12,740 nucleotides of DNA from Microcaldota archaeon (GCA_021791075.1 JAJYXH010000041.1:1292-14031); one strand, 5' to 3'; shown: positions 1 through 5,973, numbered from the stretch's first letter. Translations and numbers: made by a program. Notes: generated by a model not told the origin, from the letters alone.

Positions 1-8
1 GCAGTATC

Positions 9-1097
9 TCAGGAGATTTCGGTCAGGCACTGCCGTATATACTCTTTAGGGATCTCATCCTCATAAACTGCAATGGGCGGATCGCCGAATCTTTTTAGGA
101 GAAAGAAGGGCGTCCCCCTTCTTGTCCTCTTATTATCATACTTTAGACCTTCGATAATTTTATCAAAGAGTTCATCTGACGCATTTGGAAGCTTTGAAGG
201 TGCACCAATTCTCTCGAAAATGGAGAACGTTCGTGCCACATCATCCGAAGAGAGCATATCAAGCTTGTTTGCAAGCACGGCCTCTGCTCTAATACCAAGA
301 GAGAGCGCCTCCCCGTGCGTTAGAAGAAAATTGGAGTGGAACTCGATCTGATGGCCTAACGTATGTCCAAGGTGCAGCACAGGATTGAACATCTCATATT
401 CATCCTCTTTCATACATTCCAGCTTCAGGTCAATAGTACGATTAACTACTTTCAATAATTCCTCCTTTGAAAGCTTCAGGTCTGATGGGAGAGACAATAG
501 GTATTCGAGAAACACTGGATCCTGGGCCATTGCGTGCTTTATGCTCTCGACAAGCCCATTCCTGATCTCCCGCTGGCTTAATGTTTGGAGGGTTTTAACA
601 TCAACAAAAACAAACTCTGGCGAATAATAAACCCCAAAAGAATGTTTTGCAAAGCGGGAGTTCAACGCATTCTTTGCCCCGATCGCGGCATCATGCGCAG
701 CCATAAGTGTGGTCGGAACGGCAAAAAATTTCAGCTTCTCCCTGAAATATTCGCATGCTGCGTAGCCTGCAACGTCCAGGACTATCCCTCCTCCAACCGC
801 AACAACGCCGCTATCGGCAGTTGCAAAGCCGAGCATCTCATCCAGTATCCTGTCTTTGACCTCTCTTGCCTTCTGGGCCTCGCCAGGATGAAAATCAAGA
901 AGCAGGCATTCTATCCCTTGGCTCTCAATCTCTTTCTTAACGAATTCTCCATATGACTTTCTTACATTAGTGTCAGTGACAATGACTATCCTGTAAGGAT
1001 CATACTCTGCTATCTTTTGTCCGATGCCTGTCAGGATATCCCAGTCCACGATTACTTCTGTCTCCTTTCCGGCAAAGCAAAACTTCTTCGTGGTCAT
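9..1097 (-). CDS. 3-dehydroquinate synthase-family (sugar phosphate cyclase) protein
   Basis: A complete 362-aa protein with ATG start and TGA stop has the DHQS fold signatures in order: GGG at 102-104 with D108 (NAD site), VPTTL at 127-131, D136, K142, E184/K187, GHTLGH at 244-249 and HGEA at 261-264. The three zinc ligands of DHQS (E184, H245, H261) and lysines K187, K225 and K323 are present. Three active-site positions of true DHQS differ: the Asn after the conserved Lys is H152, the conserved Arg before the GHT motif is N238, and the nearby Asn is H242. These positions vary between sugar phosphate cyclase subfamilies, so the substrate may not be DAHP. Family assignment is confident; the exact reaction is not. 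No other shikimate gene lies nearby. A weak A/T-rich TATA-like stretch at 1112-1121 lies between the start and the tRNA-Asp relic at 1122. Base composition looks AT-richer than the pyr genes. Confidence 0.85.
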   Translation of the reverse strand: MTTKKFCFAGKETEVIVDWDILTGIGQKIAEYDPYRIVIVTDTNVRKSYGEFVKKEIESQGIECLLLDFHPGEAQKAREVKDRILDEMLGFATADSGVVAVGGGIVLDVAGYAACEYFREKLKFFAVPTTLMAAHDAAIGAKNALNSRFAKHSFGVYYSPEFVFVDVKTLQTLSQREIRNGLVESIKHAMAQDPVFLEYLLSLPSDLKLSKEELLKVVNRTIDLKLECMKEDEYEMFNPVLHLGHTLGHQIEFHSNFLLTHGEALSLGIRAEAVLANKLDMLSSDDVARTFSIFERIGAPSKLPNASDELFDKIIEGLKYDNKRTRRGTPFFLLKRFGDPPIAVYEDEIPKEYIRQCLTEIS

Positions 1098-1121
1098 TGT
1101 AATATCCCTACTTTTATTTTA

Positions 1122-1145
1122 CGCCTTGGCCGTGATTTGAACTCG
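1122..1145 (-). repeat. Degenerate copy of tRNA-Asp 3' end (putative distal attachment site)
   Basis: The first 11 bases (1122-1132) are identical to 2461-2471, the discriminator, 3' acceptor strand and first three T-stem bases of the intact tRNA-Asp gene, in the same orientation. Similarity ends abruptly on the outer side of the discriminator and fades on the inner side. Read on the minus strand, the following bases still form a T-arm with G53, TTC, A58 and C61, with one A-A mismatch and one wobble pair in the stem. No 5' half of a tRNA is found alongside. This matches the short repeat left at the far end of an element integrated in a tRNA gene. An old tRNA pseudogene is the alternative. Confidence 0.7.
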
Positions 1146-1151
1146 ACTGAT

Positions 1152-1757
1152 CTATGTGCTACTATACGCTTTTTTAAGCGTATTACACCTCGTTTTTACC
1201 CTATCATTATACTTTTTAAGGTACACCTTCATCTTGTTACTGTTCACGCGCCTAAAGATATTTTTATATACGTAATCTTCAACCACATAGTCAAAATAAA
1301 TCATGTCCAGCAAAGTTTTTTCTATATCCGACACATAAAAATGAAACTGCTCTCCTACTACATCTCTATAACCAAAGTACAGATTTTTTGGTATCCTTTT
1401 AATTGATATGTTTATGCCAAAGACCGTCCTTACGCCGGCTCTTACTGTCTTTGTTGTTACTATAGTTTGATTTGCTTGCTGCTTGGAAAGGTTATAATGA
1501 TTTAACGCTGACCCCAAGCCATAATAAAATGGTTTGAAGGCATACCCCACAACTTCCATGCTCTTATTCAGTGTATAGTAGCCCTTTGTTATCCTATATA
1601 ATTCGCCCCTCGTTAGCATCAAACTGATCATTTTTCTCATATAGTCTTTGGATGCACCTCTCTCCGATAAAAACAGGCTAGCATCGTTGAATGTAAAAAG
1701 CGGAAACTTTTTAAAATGTTCAAAAAACTCCTTTTTATATTTCACAGAATGCACCAT
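1152..1757 (-). CDS. AbiEi-like antitoxin / winged-helix regulator
   Basis: This 201-aa protein resembles AbiEi-family antitoxins of type IV TA systems. An N-terminal winged-helix-like part (about 10-65) ends in RGELYRITKGYYTL. A central segment follows with the family pattern of a tyrosine-rich PFYYGLGSALNHY (about 76-88), a TTKT/RAG stretch and a vSDIEKTLLDM motif near 143-153. In known AbiE systems AbiEi represses the operon and counteracts the nucleotidyltransferase AbiEii; that role is inferred here. It overlaps the upstream toxin gene by 16 nt, so the two are cotranscribed and translationally coupled. The order is toxin then antitoxin, the reverse of classical abiE operons. The stop codon lies only 7 bp from the tRNA-Asp relic, and a hairpin (1164-1183) lies within the last codons. 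Confidence 0.75.
   Translation of the reverse strand: MVHSVKYKKEFFEHFKKFPLFTFNDASLFLSERGASKDYMRKMISLMLTRGELYRITKGYYTLNKSMEVVGYAFKPFYYGLGSALNHYNLSKQQANQTIVTTKTVRAGVRTVFGINISIKRIPKNLYFGYRDVVGEQFHFYVSDIEKTLLDMIYFDYVVEDYVYKNIFRRVNSNKMKVYLKKYNDRVKTRCNTLKKAYSST
1164..1183. repeat. Perfect 8-bp hairpin at the 3' end of the AbiEi gene
   Basis: ATACGCTT (1164-1171) and AAGCGTAT (1176-1183) are exact reverse complements separated by TTTT. The hairpin lies in the last codons of the antitoxin gene, about 20 bp from the edge of the tRNA relic. It could end transcription, bind an accessory protein at the element end, or be chance in AT-rich DNA. The repeat is directly visible; its role is unknown. Confidence 0.5.
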
Positions 1758-2404
1758 CTTTTTATGTATTCGACAATCTCTGAAAAGTTGGGTACGACTC
1801 CCTCGTAAACCAGGTCCTTCAAAGCTCCCGGATCTTTTGGCGGTTTTACCTGCAATAAAAACGCCATCAATTCTCTCCTAACGCTCTCTTTTTTAACTAC
1901 ACTATTCAAGAGGACCATGATATCATATATGTCCCTTTCAAGCCGTCTATCATTATACGCAAGGATTTTCTCTAGGATTATTGCTTCAGCCGTCAAAGAA
2001 TATGTATTCATAAGTGTTCCATCAGCCAGTACGTAGGGAATCACAGCCCCTTTCATTGATTTTTTGTTGATCTGCAAAGAGATATCGGTTGAATTCCTTA
2101 TTGTATAAAATATTGTGGATCTCGTCTGTGCGTCTTTTCTGACTTCTAGACCCTCTTGGATCAGCCTACTGAGTATCTTCTTTATCGAGCTCTCTTTGGC
2201 GATGTAGATGTCGATATCTTTAGAGAACCTCTTACCATTGTAGCATCTCCAAACACAGGTTCCTCCGTGGAAAACAGCACTAGATGTACTCCTAAATATT
2301 ATCCCAATTACTAAGTCCTGCAGCACCGCCTTTCTTAATTTATCCCCTAAAAGCTGGCTCTCTATAGTTTGTGCCATAAAACCAATGTGATATTTTTTTA
2401 TCAC
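1742..2404 (-). CDS. AbiEii-like nucleotidyltransferase toxin
   Basis: This protein of up to 220 aa has the minimal nucleotidyltransferase signature of AbiEii/AbiGii toxins: FHGGT at 45-49, then KRFSKDIDIY at 58-67 with the acidic pair D63/D65. A downstream LTAEAIILEKILAYNDRRLERDIYDI stretch (in pieces around 138-163) matches the family's helical core with its lysine and R-D-YD residues. AbiEii enzymes transfer nucleotides to RNA targets and arrest growth; the target here is unknown. The first in-frame start is GTG at 2404, about 28 bp from a TATA box, which would give a leaderless mRNA. ATG at 2377 gives 211 aa and would leave a perfect palindrome (2384-2407) in the leader. It is the first gene of the two-gene operon, 57 bp from the tRNA-Asp 3' end. 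Confidence 0.78.
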   Translation of the reverse strand: MIKKYHIGFMAQTIESQLLGDKLRKAVLQDLVIGIIFRSTSSAVFHGGTCVWRCYNGKRFSKDIDIYIAKESSIKKILSRLIQEGLEVRKDAQTRSTIFYTIRNSTDISLQINKKSMKGAVIPYVLADGTLMNTYSLTAEAIILEKILAYNDRRLERDIYDIMVLLNSVVKKESVRRELMAFLLQVKPPKDPGALKDLVYEGVVPNFSEIVEYIKRWCIL

Positions 2405-2407
2405 ATT
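2384..2407. promoter_or_regulatory. Palindrome over the AbiE operon start (candidate operator)
   Basis: AATGTGATA (2384-2392) and TATCACATT (2399-2407) are a perfect 9-bp inverted repeat with a 6-T spacer. It covers the GTG start and the predicted transcription start of the toxin-antitoxin operon. Bacterial AbiEi antitoxins repress their own promoters by binding inverted repeats, so this is a natural candidate operator. Confidence 0.6.
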
Positions 2408-2428
2408 AGTAATTTATGTCGCCTAACC

Positions 2429-2436
2429 TTTATATA
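2429..2436 (-). promoter_or_regulatory. TATA box of the AbiE-like operon
   Basis: On the minus strand this reads TATATAAA followed by GG. It lies about 28 bp upstream of the GTG start at 2404, the usual archaeal TATA-to-start spacing for a leaderless transcript. It sits between the tRNA-Asp 3' end and the toxin gene. Confidence 0.6.
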
Positions 2437-2460
2437 GCTATCGCTTATGTTTAAAGAAGG

Positions 2461-2533
2461 CGCCTTGGCCGGGATTCGGACCCGGGTCACAAGCGTGACA
2501 GGCTCGTATGCTAGACCGCTACACTACCAAGGC
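2461..2533 (-). tRNA. tRNA-Asp (GTC)
   Basis: A complete 73-nt cloverleaf: acceptor GCCTTGG/CCAAGGC with discriminator G73; D-arm GTGT/GCAT with GG in the loop; anticodon stem CGAGC/GCTTG enclosing CTGTCAC, so the anticodon is GTC; 4-nt variable region; T-arm CCGGG/CCCGG enclosing TCCGAAT. There is no intron and no encoded CCA. A TATA-like AT stretch near 2562-2569, at the end of pyrE, is a possible promoter. Its 3' end (2461-2471) is duplicated at 1122-1132 and forms the inner boundary of the AbiE cassette. Confidence 0.97.
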
Positions 2534-2572
2534 ATTATAGCTGGAATATGTGTCAGCTCACTTATTAAAGCA

Positions 2573-3088
2573 TTACTTTTTGTCTTTGAGCACTTCGGAG
2601 ATCTTGACCAGCGGAAAGAGGTCCACACCGTTCTCCTTCAGTAGCTTGCTGCCTCCGTCCTCCCTGTCGACTACGCAGACGGCTCTGTTAACAACTGCGC
2701 CGGCCTCCCTGAGGAGCTTTACTGCCCTGAGCACCGATCCGCCTGTTGTCACAACATCCTCTATGATGTCGATCTGCTCGCCCTTCTGTATGGGGCCTAT
2801 TATAGGGTTCTTGAGGCCGTGCTCCCTTCCCACCTTCCTTATTATGATAAACGGTATCTTCTGCGCGTATGCTGTTGCCACAACTAGCGGAACCGCACCG
2901 AGCTCCACTCCGGCAACCTTCTTCGCGCCGGTCTTGCCGGATATCTCATTCACCAGCTCGCCGAGCAGCTCGGGGGAGCCTGCGAATGCGCCCTTCATGT
3001 CAACGTAGTAGTTCGACTTCTTCCCTGAAGTCAGCGTGAAGTCCCCGAACTTTATCGCACCCAGCTCTAGCAGCTTATCCTTTATCAT
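2573..3088 (-). CDS. pyrE: Orotate phosphoribosyltransferase
   Basis: This 171-aa protein catalyses orotate + PRPP to orotidine 5'-phosphate + PPi, the fifth step of de novo pyrimidine synthesis. The PRPP-binding motif of type I phosphoribosyltransferases is at 108-118 (IIEDVVTTGGS). The flexible-loop REHG is at 88-91, after conserved IIIRK. N-terminal FTLTSGKKSNYYVD (17-30) is typical of OPRTases. The length suits archaeal and short bacterial PyrE. The ATG start is supported by a GGTGA Shine-Dalgarno-like sequence about 6 nt upstream. It is divergent from pyrF, the next enzyme of the pathway, across 75 bp with a shared AT-rich promoter core. Its 3' end lies about 40 bp from tRNA-Asp. Confidence 0.95.
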   Translation of the reverse strand: MIKDKLLELGAIKFGDFTLTSGKKSNYYVDMKGAFAGSPELLGELVNEISGKTGAKKVAGVELGAVPLVVATAYAQKIPFIIIRKVGREHGLKNPIIGPIQKGEQIDIIEDVVTTGGSVLRAVKLLREAGAVVNRAVCVVDREDGGSKLLKENGVDLFPLVKISEVLKDKK

Positions 3089-3125
3089 AGAGTCACCAGA
3101 ATCAGTAATGTCACTTGTACCTCTA

Positions 3126-3136
3126 TTTATTTATAC
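3126..3136. promoter_or_regulatory. Shared pyrE/pyrF divergent promoter core
   Basis: The AT-rich core reads TATAAATA on the minus strand (3128-3135) for pyrE and TTTATA on the plus strand (3130-3135) for pyrF. The plus-strand box places the pyrF start about 30 bp downstream, giving a near-leaderless mRNA. The minus-strand box leaves pyrE a leader of about 17 nt that contains GGTGA. One overlapping element serving both directions could couple or exclude expression of the two genes. Confidence 0.5.
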
Positions 3137-3163
3137 CTTAGTCGCGATCTATATCAGATTCCT

Positions 3164-3808
3164 ATGCCTGACGATAACAGAGTCATAGTTGCGCTTGACA
3201 TGATGGATCCTGTGGTTGCGCGCGACATAGCCAAGAAGCTTACCGGCGAGGTCTTCGCGTTCAAGGTCGGGTGGCCGCTCATTATGGCATCTAATGCCGA
3301 CATCATAGTGGATCTCTCGAGGTACGCAAAGGTCATCTGCGACCTGAAGCTTGCGGACATACCTGACACGAACGCCTGGATAACACAGAAGGTGAAGGAG
3401 AATGGCGCATGGGGCGTGATATCCCACTCGTTTGTAGGGAAGGACTCGCTCGAGGCAGTGGTGAAGACTGCAGAGGGCGTAAAGGTCTTTGCTGTCGTCG
3501 CGATGTCTCATCCCGGTTCAGCGCACTTCATCAACAGGAAGACAAAGGACCTGATCAGGGTGGCTCTCGAGTGCGGAGTCTATGGTGTCGTAGCTCCGGG
3601 GAACAACATGGCCATGCTCAGGAAGGTCCGCAAGATGGTTGGTGACCTGAAGATAATCTCACCGGGGATAGGGACGCAGGGAGGCAAGCCTGCTGATGCG
3701 ATAGCCAACGGTGCTGACTATCTCATCGTTGGCAGGTCGATCTGCAACGCCGATGATCCACGCGAGGAACTGAAGAAGATAAACGCATCGATAGCACAGA
3801 AGAAGTAG
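3164..3808 (+). CDS. pyrF: Orotidine 5'-phosphate decarboxylase
   Basis: This 214-aa TIM-barrel enzyme decarboxylates OMP to UMP, the last step of de novo UMP synthesis. Visible active-site residues are D11 (ALD), K34 (FKVG) and the catalytic DxKxxD tetrad motif at 60-65 (D60, K62, D65). The phosphate-gripping loop SPGIGTQGG starts at 166 and VGRSI includes R191. Length and the CDLKLADIPDTN form match archaeal-type PyrF. It is divergent from pyrE and tail to tail with the NUDIX gene, with 5 bp between the two stops. Confidence 0.96.
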   Translation: MPDDNRVIVALDMMDPVVARDIAKKLTGEVFAFKVGWPLIMASNADIIVDLSRYAKVICDLKLADIPDTNAWITQKVKENGAWGVISHSFVGKDSLEAVVKTAEGVKVFAVVAMSHPGSAHFINRKTKDLIRVALECGVYGVVAPGNNMAMLRKVRKMVGDLKIISPGIGTQGGKPADAIANGADYLIVGRSICNADDPREELKKINASIAQKK

Positions 3809-3813
3809 TGTCT

Positions 3814-4281
3814 CTACCTCTTTTCAAGATTGCTTATCGTGTAGCTGACTACGCTCTTCATCCCGCTGTCGAACACGAAGTCGCCATCGAATCTGAATCC
3901 TCTGAGGAGAAGCGGAAACCAGAACTCGTCGTCCGGCCACATCTTGTCGTATGGTATCGCATCGGTGTTGAACCACCTTAGCTCGCCCTCGTCGCTCTCC
4001 AGAAGTTCTCCGCTGAAGCTTTCCGAGTAGAAGAGGTGGACTCTGGCAAATAGCTCGTCGCGCGAGGACTTGTAGAAGTTCAATACGCCGATTTTCTGAA
4101 GATCCTTGATCTTTAATCCCGACTCTTCCTCGACCTCCCTTACTACGCCCTCCTCGGGTGTCTCGTTCTGTTCCACCTTTCCACCAAGGCCGTTCCAGTT
4201 GCCCCTGCTCACTCCCCTGTTCGCCATCTTGAGAAGAAGCTTCTTTCCCGAGACTATCTCGCACAGCGTCATTACATGCAA
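3814..4281 (-). CDS. MTH1-like NUDIX hydrolase (probable oxidised-purine dNTP diphosphatase)
   Basis: This protein of up to 155 aa has a perfect NUDIX box at 34-56 (G34, E40, R48-E49, E52-E53, G55). Beyond the box it matches MTH1 (NUDT1) specifically: WNGLGGKV around 29-36 with N30 at the MTH1 N33 position, and WPDDEFWFPLLL from 115, where the WPDD aspartates of MTH1 read the oxidised purine. The likely role is to hydrolyse 8-oxo-dGTP or 2-hydroxy-dATP to the monophosphate, protecting DNA. The homology assignment is from motif memory and the exact substrate is inferred. Two starts compete: TTG at 4281, with GGTGA 6 nt upstream, or ATG at 4272 (152 aa). A TATA-like element lies at 4306-4317. 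Confidence 0.88.
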   Translation of the reverse strand: MHVMTLCEIVSGKKLLLKMANRGVSRGNWNGLGGKVEQNETPEEGVVREVEEESGLKIKDLQKIGVLNFYKSSRDELFARVHLFYSESFSGELLESDEGELRWFNTDAIPYDKMWPDDEFWFPLLLRGFRFDGDFVFDSGMKSVVSYTISNLEKR

Positions 4282-4305
4282 GCATTATCACCGATGAGTC
4301 AAGGC

Positions 4306-4317
4306 ATATATCATAAA
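4306..4317 (-). promoter_or_regulatory. TATA-like element of the NUDIX gene
   Basis: The minus strand reads TTTATGATATAT, centred about 30 bp from the TTG start and 39 bp from the ATG. A GGTGA motif between it and the starts suggests a short leader. Confidence 0.4.
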
Positions 4318-4338
4318 GCAGATTCTTATACGTGACGC

Positions 4339-5439
4339 CTATGGAACTGGAACCCAGATAAAGCGCGCGCGGTAGTTGCTTGCGTTTGTCAGCTTTGACG
4401 AGTTCACATTATTCACATTGTAGGAGACCAGCACGCTGCCGTTGCTCATGAACTCCGGATGCGCAAGCGGCCCGTATGCGATCAGCCCGTTCTCCCCGTT
4501 TCCCGGAATCTGATAGACAGTGGTCTCATTCGACCATGGGCCTTCAGGAGTTGGGGATGTGAGCGTCACTATTGTTCCTGAGAACGCCACTCCCGAGAGG
4601 CCAACCAGGACGTACTCGTTGCCGAACCTGCTAACGCTGAAGCCATTGCTTATGTTGTACGTCGAGTCCCTAGCGGAGTTGGACTGTCCGGGCGCCCATC
4701 CGGATCCGTTCCAGAATGTCCAGTCCGCTGTGTTTGAAAGATTATACACACTGGTCTTTGCAACGTGAACGTACTTTCCAGCTAGCCCGTCATCCTCCGT
4801 TCCGTATATGTAGACCGTCGTTCCATTCTGAAGCATATATGTCCATTCTACGGCCGGAGTCAGATTGAGCGGCTGTATTGAAACTATGTTCAGGCTTGGA
4901 AGCGAGAGTGTAGCGATGCTATCCCCAAGAAAGTGGTAGTTTCCGGTCCATTCTGTCAGCAGAATCTTTATTTCGCTCTGATTTGGAGTCACTATCCCGG
5001 CATTTATCCAATACCACTCACTAGAGTTTGATGTTGCAAAGTACGGTCCGGGACTTTGTACGCTTGTGCCACTTCGGTATACGGTTGTGAATGTTGTCAG
5101 CCCTTTGTCTACCAGGGCGAGGGCGTTGTGAACATTGAAAAGATAGGAGCTTCGCATATCGGTGGTTGGGTTCACCGTTCCTATGTATGAATCTGAGAAC
5201 ATCCACAGTGTGCTCCCGTTAGGCAGTTGCAGGGAGTATGTTCCGTCCCCGCCGGTCCAACCGGGGCCGTATTGGGCGAAGAGAGTGTCGAACTGAGGGC
5301 TCGGTGTTGCAGCAATCGGCCTTGTTGAAGTTGTTGCAACTGTTTTTTGCGGAGAGATGCCGTACTGTAGTAATAATACTACAACCAGGATCGCTGCGAT
5401 TGTTACCGCGACATATTTAACCGGAGAACCCACCACCAA
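4339..5439 (-). CDS. Membrane-anchored extracellular protein, DUF5005-like beta-propeller
   Basis: This protein of up to 366 aa starts with a basic residue and a hydrophobic stretch (about 7-27) that acts as signal peptide or anchor, followed by a Ser/Thr/Pro-rich linker (31-50). The globular part opens with GPGWTGGDGTYSLQLPNGSTLWMFSDSYIG (in pieces, 58-87), the pattern I associate with DUF5005/DUF4185 secreted proteins, which are predicted beta-propellers related to glycoside-acting folds. Many N-x-S/T sequons and a high Ser/Thr/Asn content fit a glycosylated cell-surface protein. There is no ATG start: TTG 5439, GTG 5436 and GTG 5433 are candidates, all about 31-37 bp from a TATA box, suggesting a leaderless mRNA. 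The biochemical role is unknown; surface sugar binding or hydrolysis is a guess. Confidence 0.7.
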   Translation of the reverse strand: MVVGSPVKYVAVTIAAILVVVLLLQYGISPQKTVATTSTRPIAATPSPQFDTLFAQYGPGWTGGDGTYSLQLPNGSTLWMFSDSYIGTVNPTTDMRSSYLFNVHNALALVDKGLTTFTTVYRSGTSVQSPGPYFATSNSSEWYWINAGIVTPNQSEIKILLTEWTGNYHFLGDSIATLSLPSLNIVSIQPLNLTPAVEWTYMLQNGTTVYIYGTEDDGLAGKYVHVAKTSVYNLSNTADWTFWNGSGWAPGQSNSARDSTYNISNGFSVSRFGNEYVLVGLSGVAFSGTIVTLTSPTPEGPWSNETTVYQIPGNGENGLIAYGPLAHPEFMSNGSVLVSYNVNNVNSSKLTNASNYRARFIWVPVP

Positions 5440-5466
5440 ATCCCTGGCCTAAATAATAGTAGAAAA

Positions 5467-5476
5467 CTTATAAAAG
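5467..5476 (-). promoter_or_regulatory. TATA box of the surface-protein gene
   Basis: CTTTTATAAG on the minus strand lies about 31 bp upstream of the TTG/GTG start cluster at 5433-5439. This is consistent with transcription starting at or next to the start codon. Confidence 0.5.
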
Positions 5477-5546
5477 GGGATGGTAAAGTTCATTTAACTT
5501 GAAGTGATTGTGGGGGGTTATGTCGGACAGAGTAAAATAAGGTAAT

Positions 5547-5567
5547 TCCCGTTGGTGAGGAGGGAAC
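5547..5567 (-). repeat. Degenerate copy of tRNA-Tyr 3' end (putative distal attachment site)
   Basis: The bases at 5547-5557 (TCCCGTTGGTG) are identical to 6394-6404, positions 73-63 of the intact tRNA-Tyr, in the same orientation. By eye about 16 of the 21 bases match. Similarity stops exactly at the discriminator on the outer side. The inner part keeps G53, TTC and C61 of a T-arm, but the stem is only partly paired. The rest of the gap 5440-5622 shows no gene. The arrangement mirrors the tRNA-Asp relic at 1122. Confidence 0.65.
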
Positions 5568-5586
5568 TAAAAGTTATCTCCACAAG

Positions 5587-5614
5587 GTATATCGAGTGAT
5601 ATATCGTGATATCC
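5587..5614. repeat. Clustered AT-rich inverted half-sites
   Basis: Two short perfect dyads overlap here: TATATC-GAGT-GATATA (5588-5603) and ATATC-GT-GATAT (5601-5612). They lie between the tRNA-Tyr relic and the end of the DUF5615 gene. They could be a protein-binding site or a terminator-like structure, or chance in AT-rich DNA. Confidence 0.4.
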
Positions 5615-5622
5615 GCACTTTT

Positions 5623-5973
5623 CTATAATTCTCCAAAACCAAGTAACGACTCTGGATCTATCACAAATACGCTGCCTTCTGCTGCGATTACTGCCTTTAC
5701 TCGCTCTGCAAGCTCCGCGCAGTTGCCCGCAGTAATCCTGTTCTTTATGTAGACCACTTTTCCTTCCATAATTCCTGCGAGCTCGTCAAGCTTGATAAAA
5801 TCGGAATCGGAGGTGATAATTGTGCGTTTCTCCCTATTCGCCAATCTTGCTATCTCCTGATCCGTAAGGCTTCTCTTGCCGGACTCCGCAAGCCACAATA
5901 CGTCCATGCCCATCGCACGCAATGCCAGGACTAGGCACTTGTGCACATTTTCATCTGCAAGAATCTTATGCAA
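5623..5973 (-). CDS. DUF5615 PIN-like toxin
   Basis: This 116-aa protein matches DUF5615, a PIN-fold nuclease family paired with DUF433 antitoxins. It has LADENV at 5-10 (acidic D7/E8), then VLWLAESGKRSLTDQEI with D38, and TIITSDSDF at 51-59 (D56, D58), which together supply a PIN-type metal-binding acidic set. The predicted role is an RNase toxin; the RNA target is unknown. Its ATG start overlaps the end of the DUF433 gene by 8 nt, so translation is coupled and the antitoxin is made first. Full length for the family. Confidence 0.85.
   Translation of the reverse strand: MHKILADENVHKCLVLALRAMGMDVLWLAESGKRSLTDQEIARLANREKRTIITSDSDFIKLDELAGIMEGKVVYIKNRITAGNCAELAERVKAVIAAEGSVFVIDPESLLGFGEL

Larger units (their letters stand above)
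1122..2471 (-). mobile_element. Putative tRNA-Asp-integrated AbiE-type TA cassette
   Basis: About 1.35 kb is delimited by an 11-bp direct repeat: tRNA-Asp positions 73-63 at 2461-2471 and the relic at 1122-1132. The element lies on the 3' side of the intact tRNA, as expected for integrase-type insertion into a tRNA gene. It carries only the two AbiE-like genes and is visibly AT-richer than pyrE/pyrF next door. No integrase or other mobility gene is inside, so it is either mobilised in trans, a decayed element, or an end state of one. The boundaries are inferred from the repeat. Confidence 0.55.

Noticed and set aside
73..956. Plus-strand open frames inside the DHQS-like gene.
   Set aside because: The minus-strand frame carries a complete enzyme family signature; the plus-strand translations look random.
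9..1097. Glycerol-1-phosphate dehydrogenase, an archaeal member of a related fold.
   Set aside because: The VPTTL, GHTLGH and HGEA motifs with DHQS spacing point to the DHQS/sugar phosphate cyclase family instead.
1122..1145. Reading the tRNA relics (also 5547-5567) as 3' halves of split tRNA genes.
   Set aside because: Intact tRNA-Asp and tRNA-Tyr genes are adjacent, no matching 5' halves were seen in the window, and the T-stems contain mismatches. A genome-wide search would be needed to exclude it fully.
3824..4291. A second minus-strand frame of 155 codons overlapping the NUDIX gene, starting at an ATG close to GGTGA.
   Set aside because: Its translation is Arg/Gly-rich noise, while the alternative frame encodes an intact MTH1-like protein.
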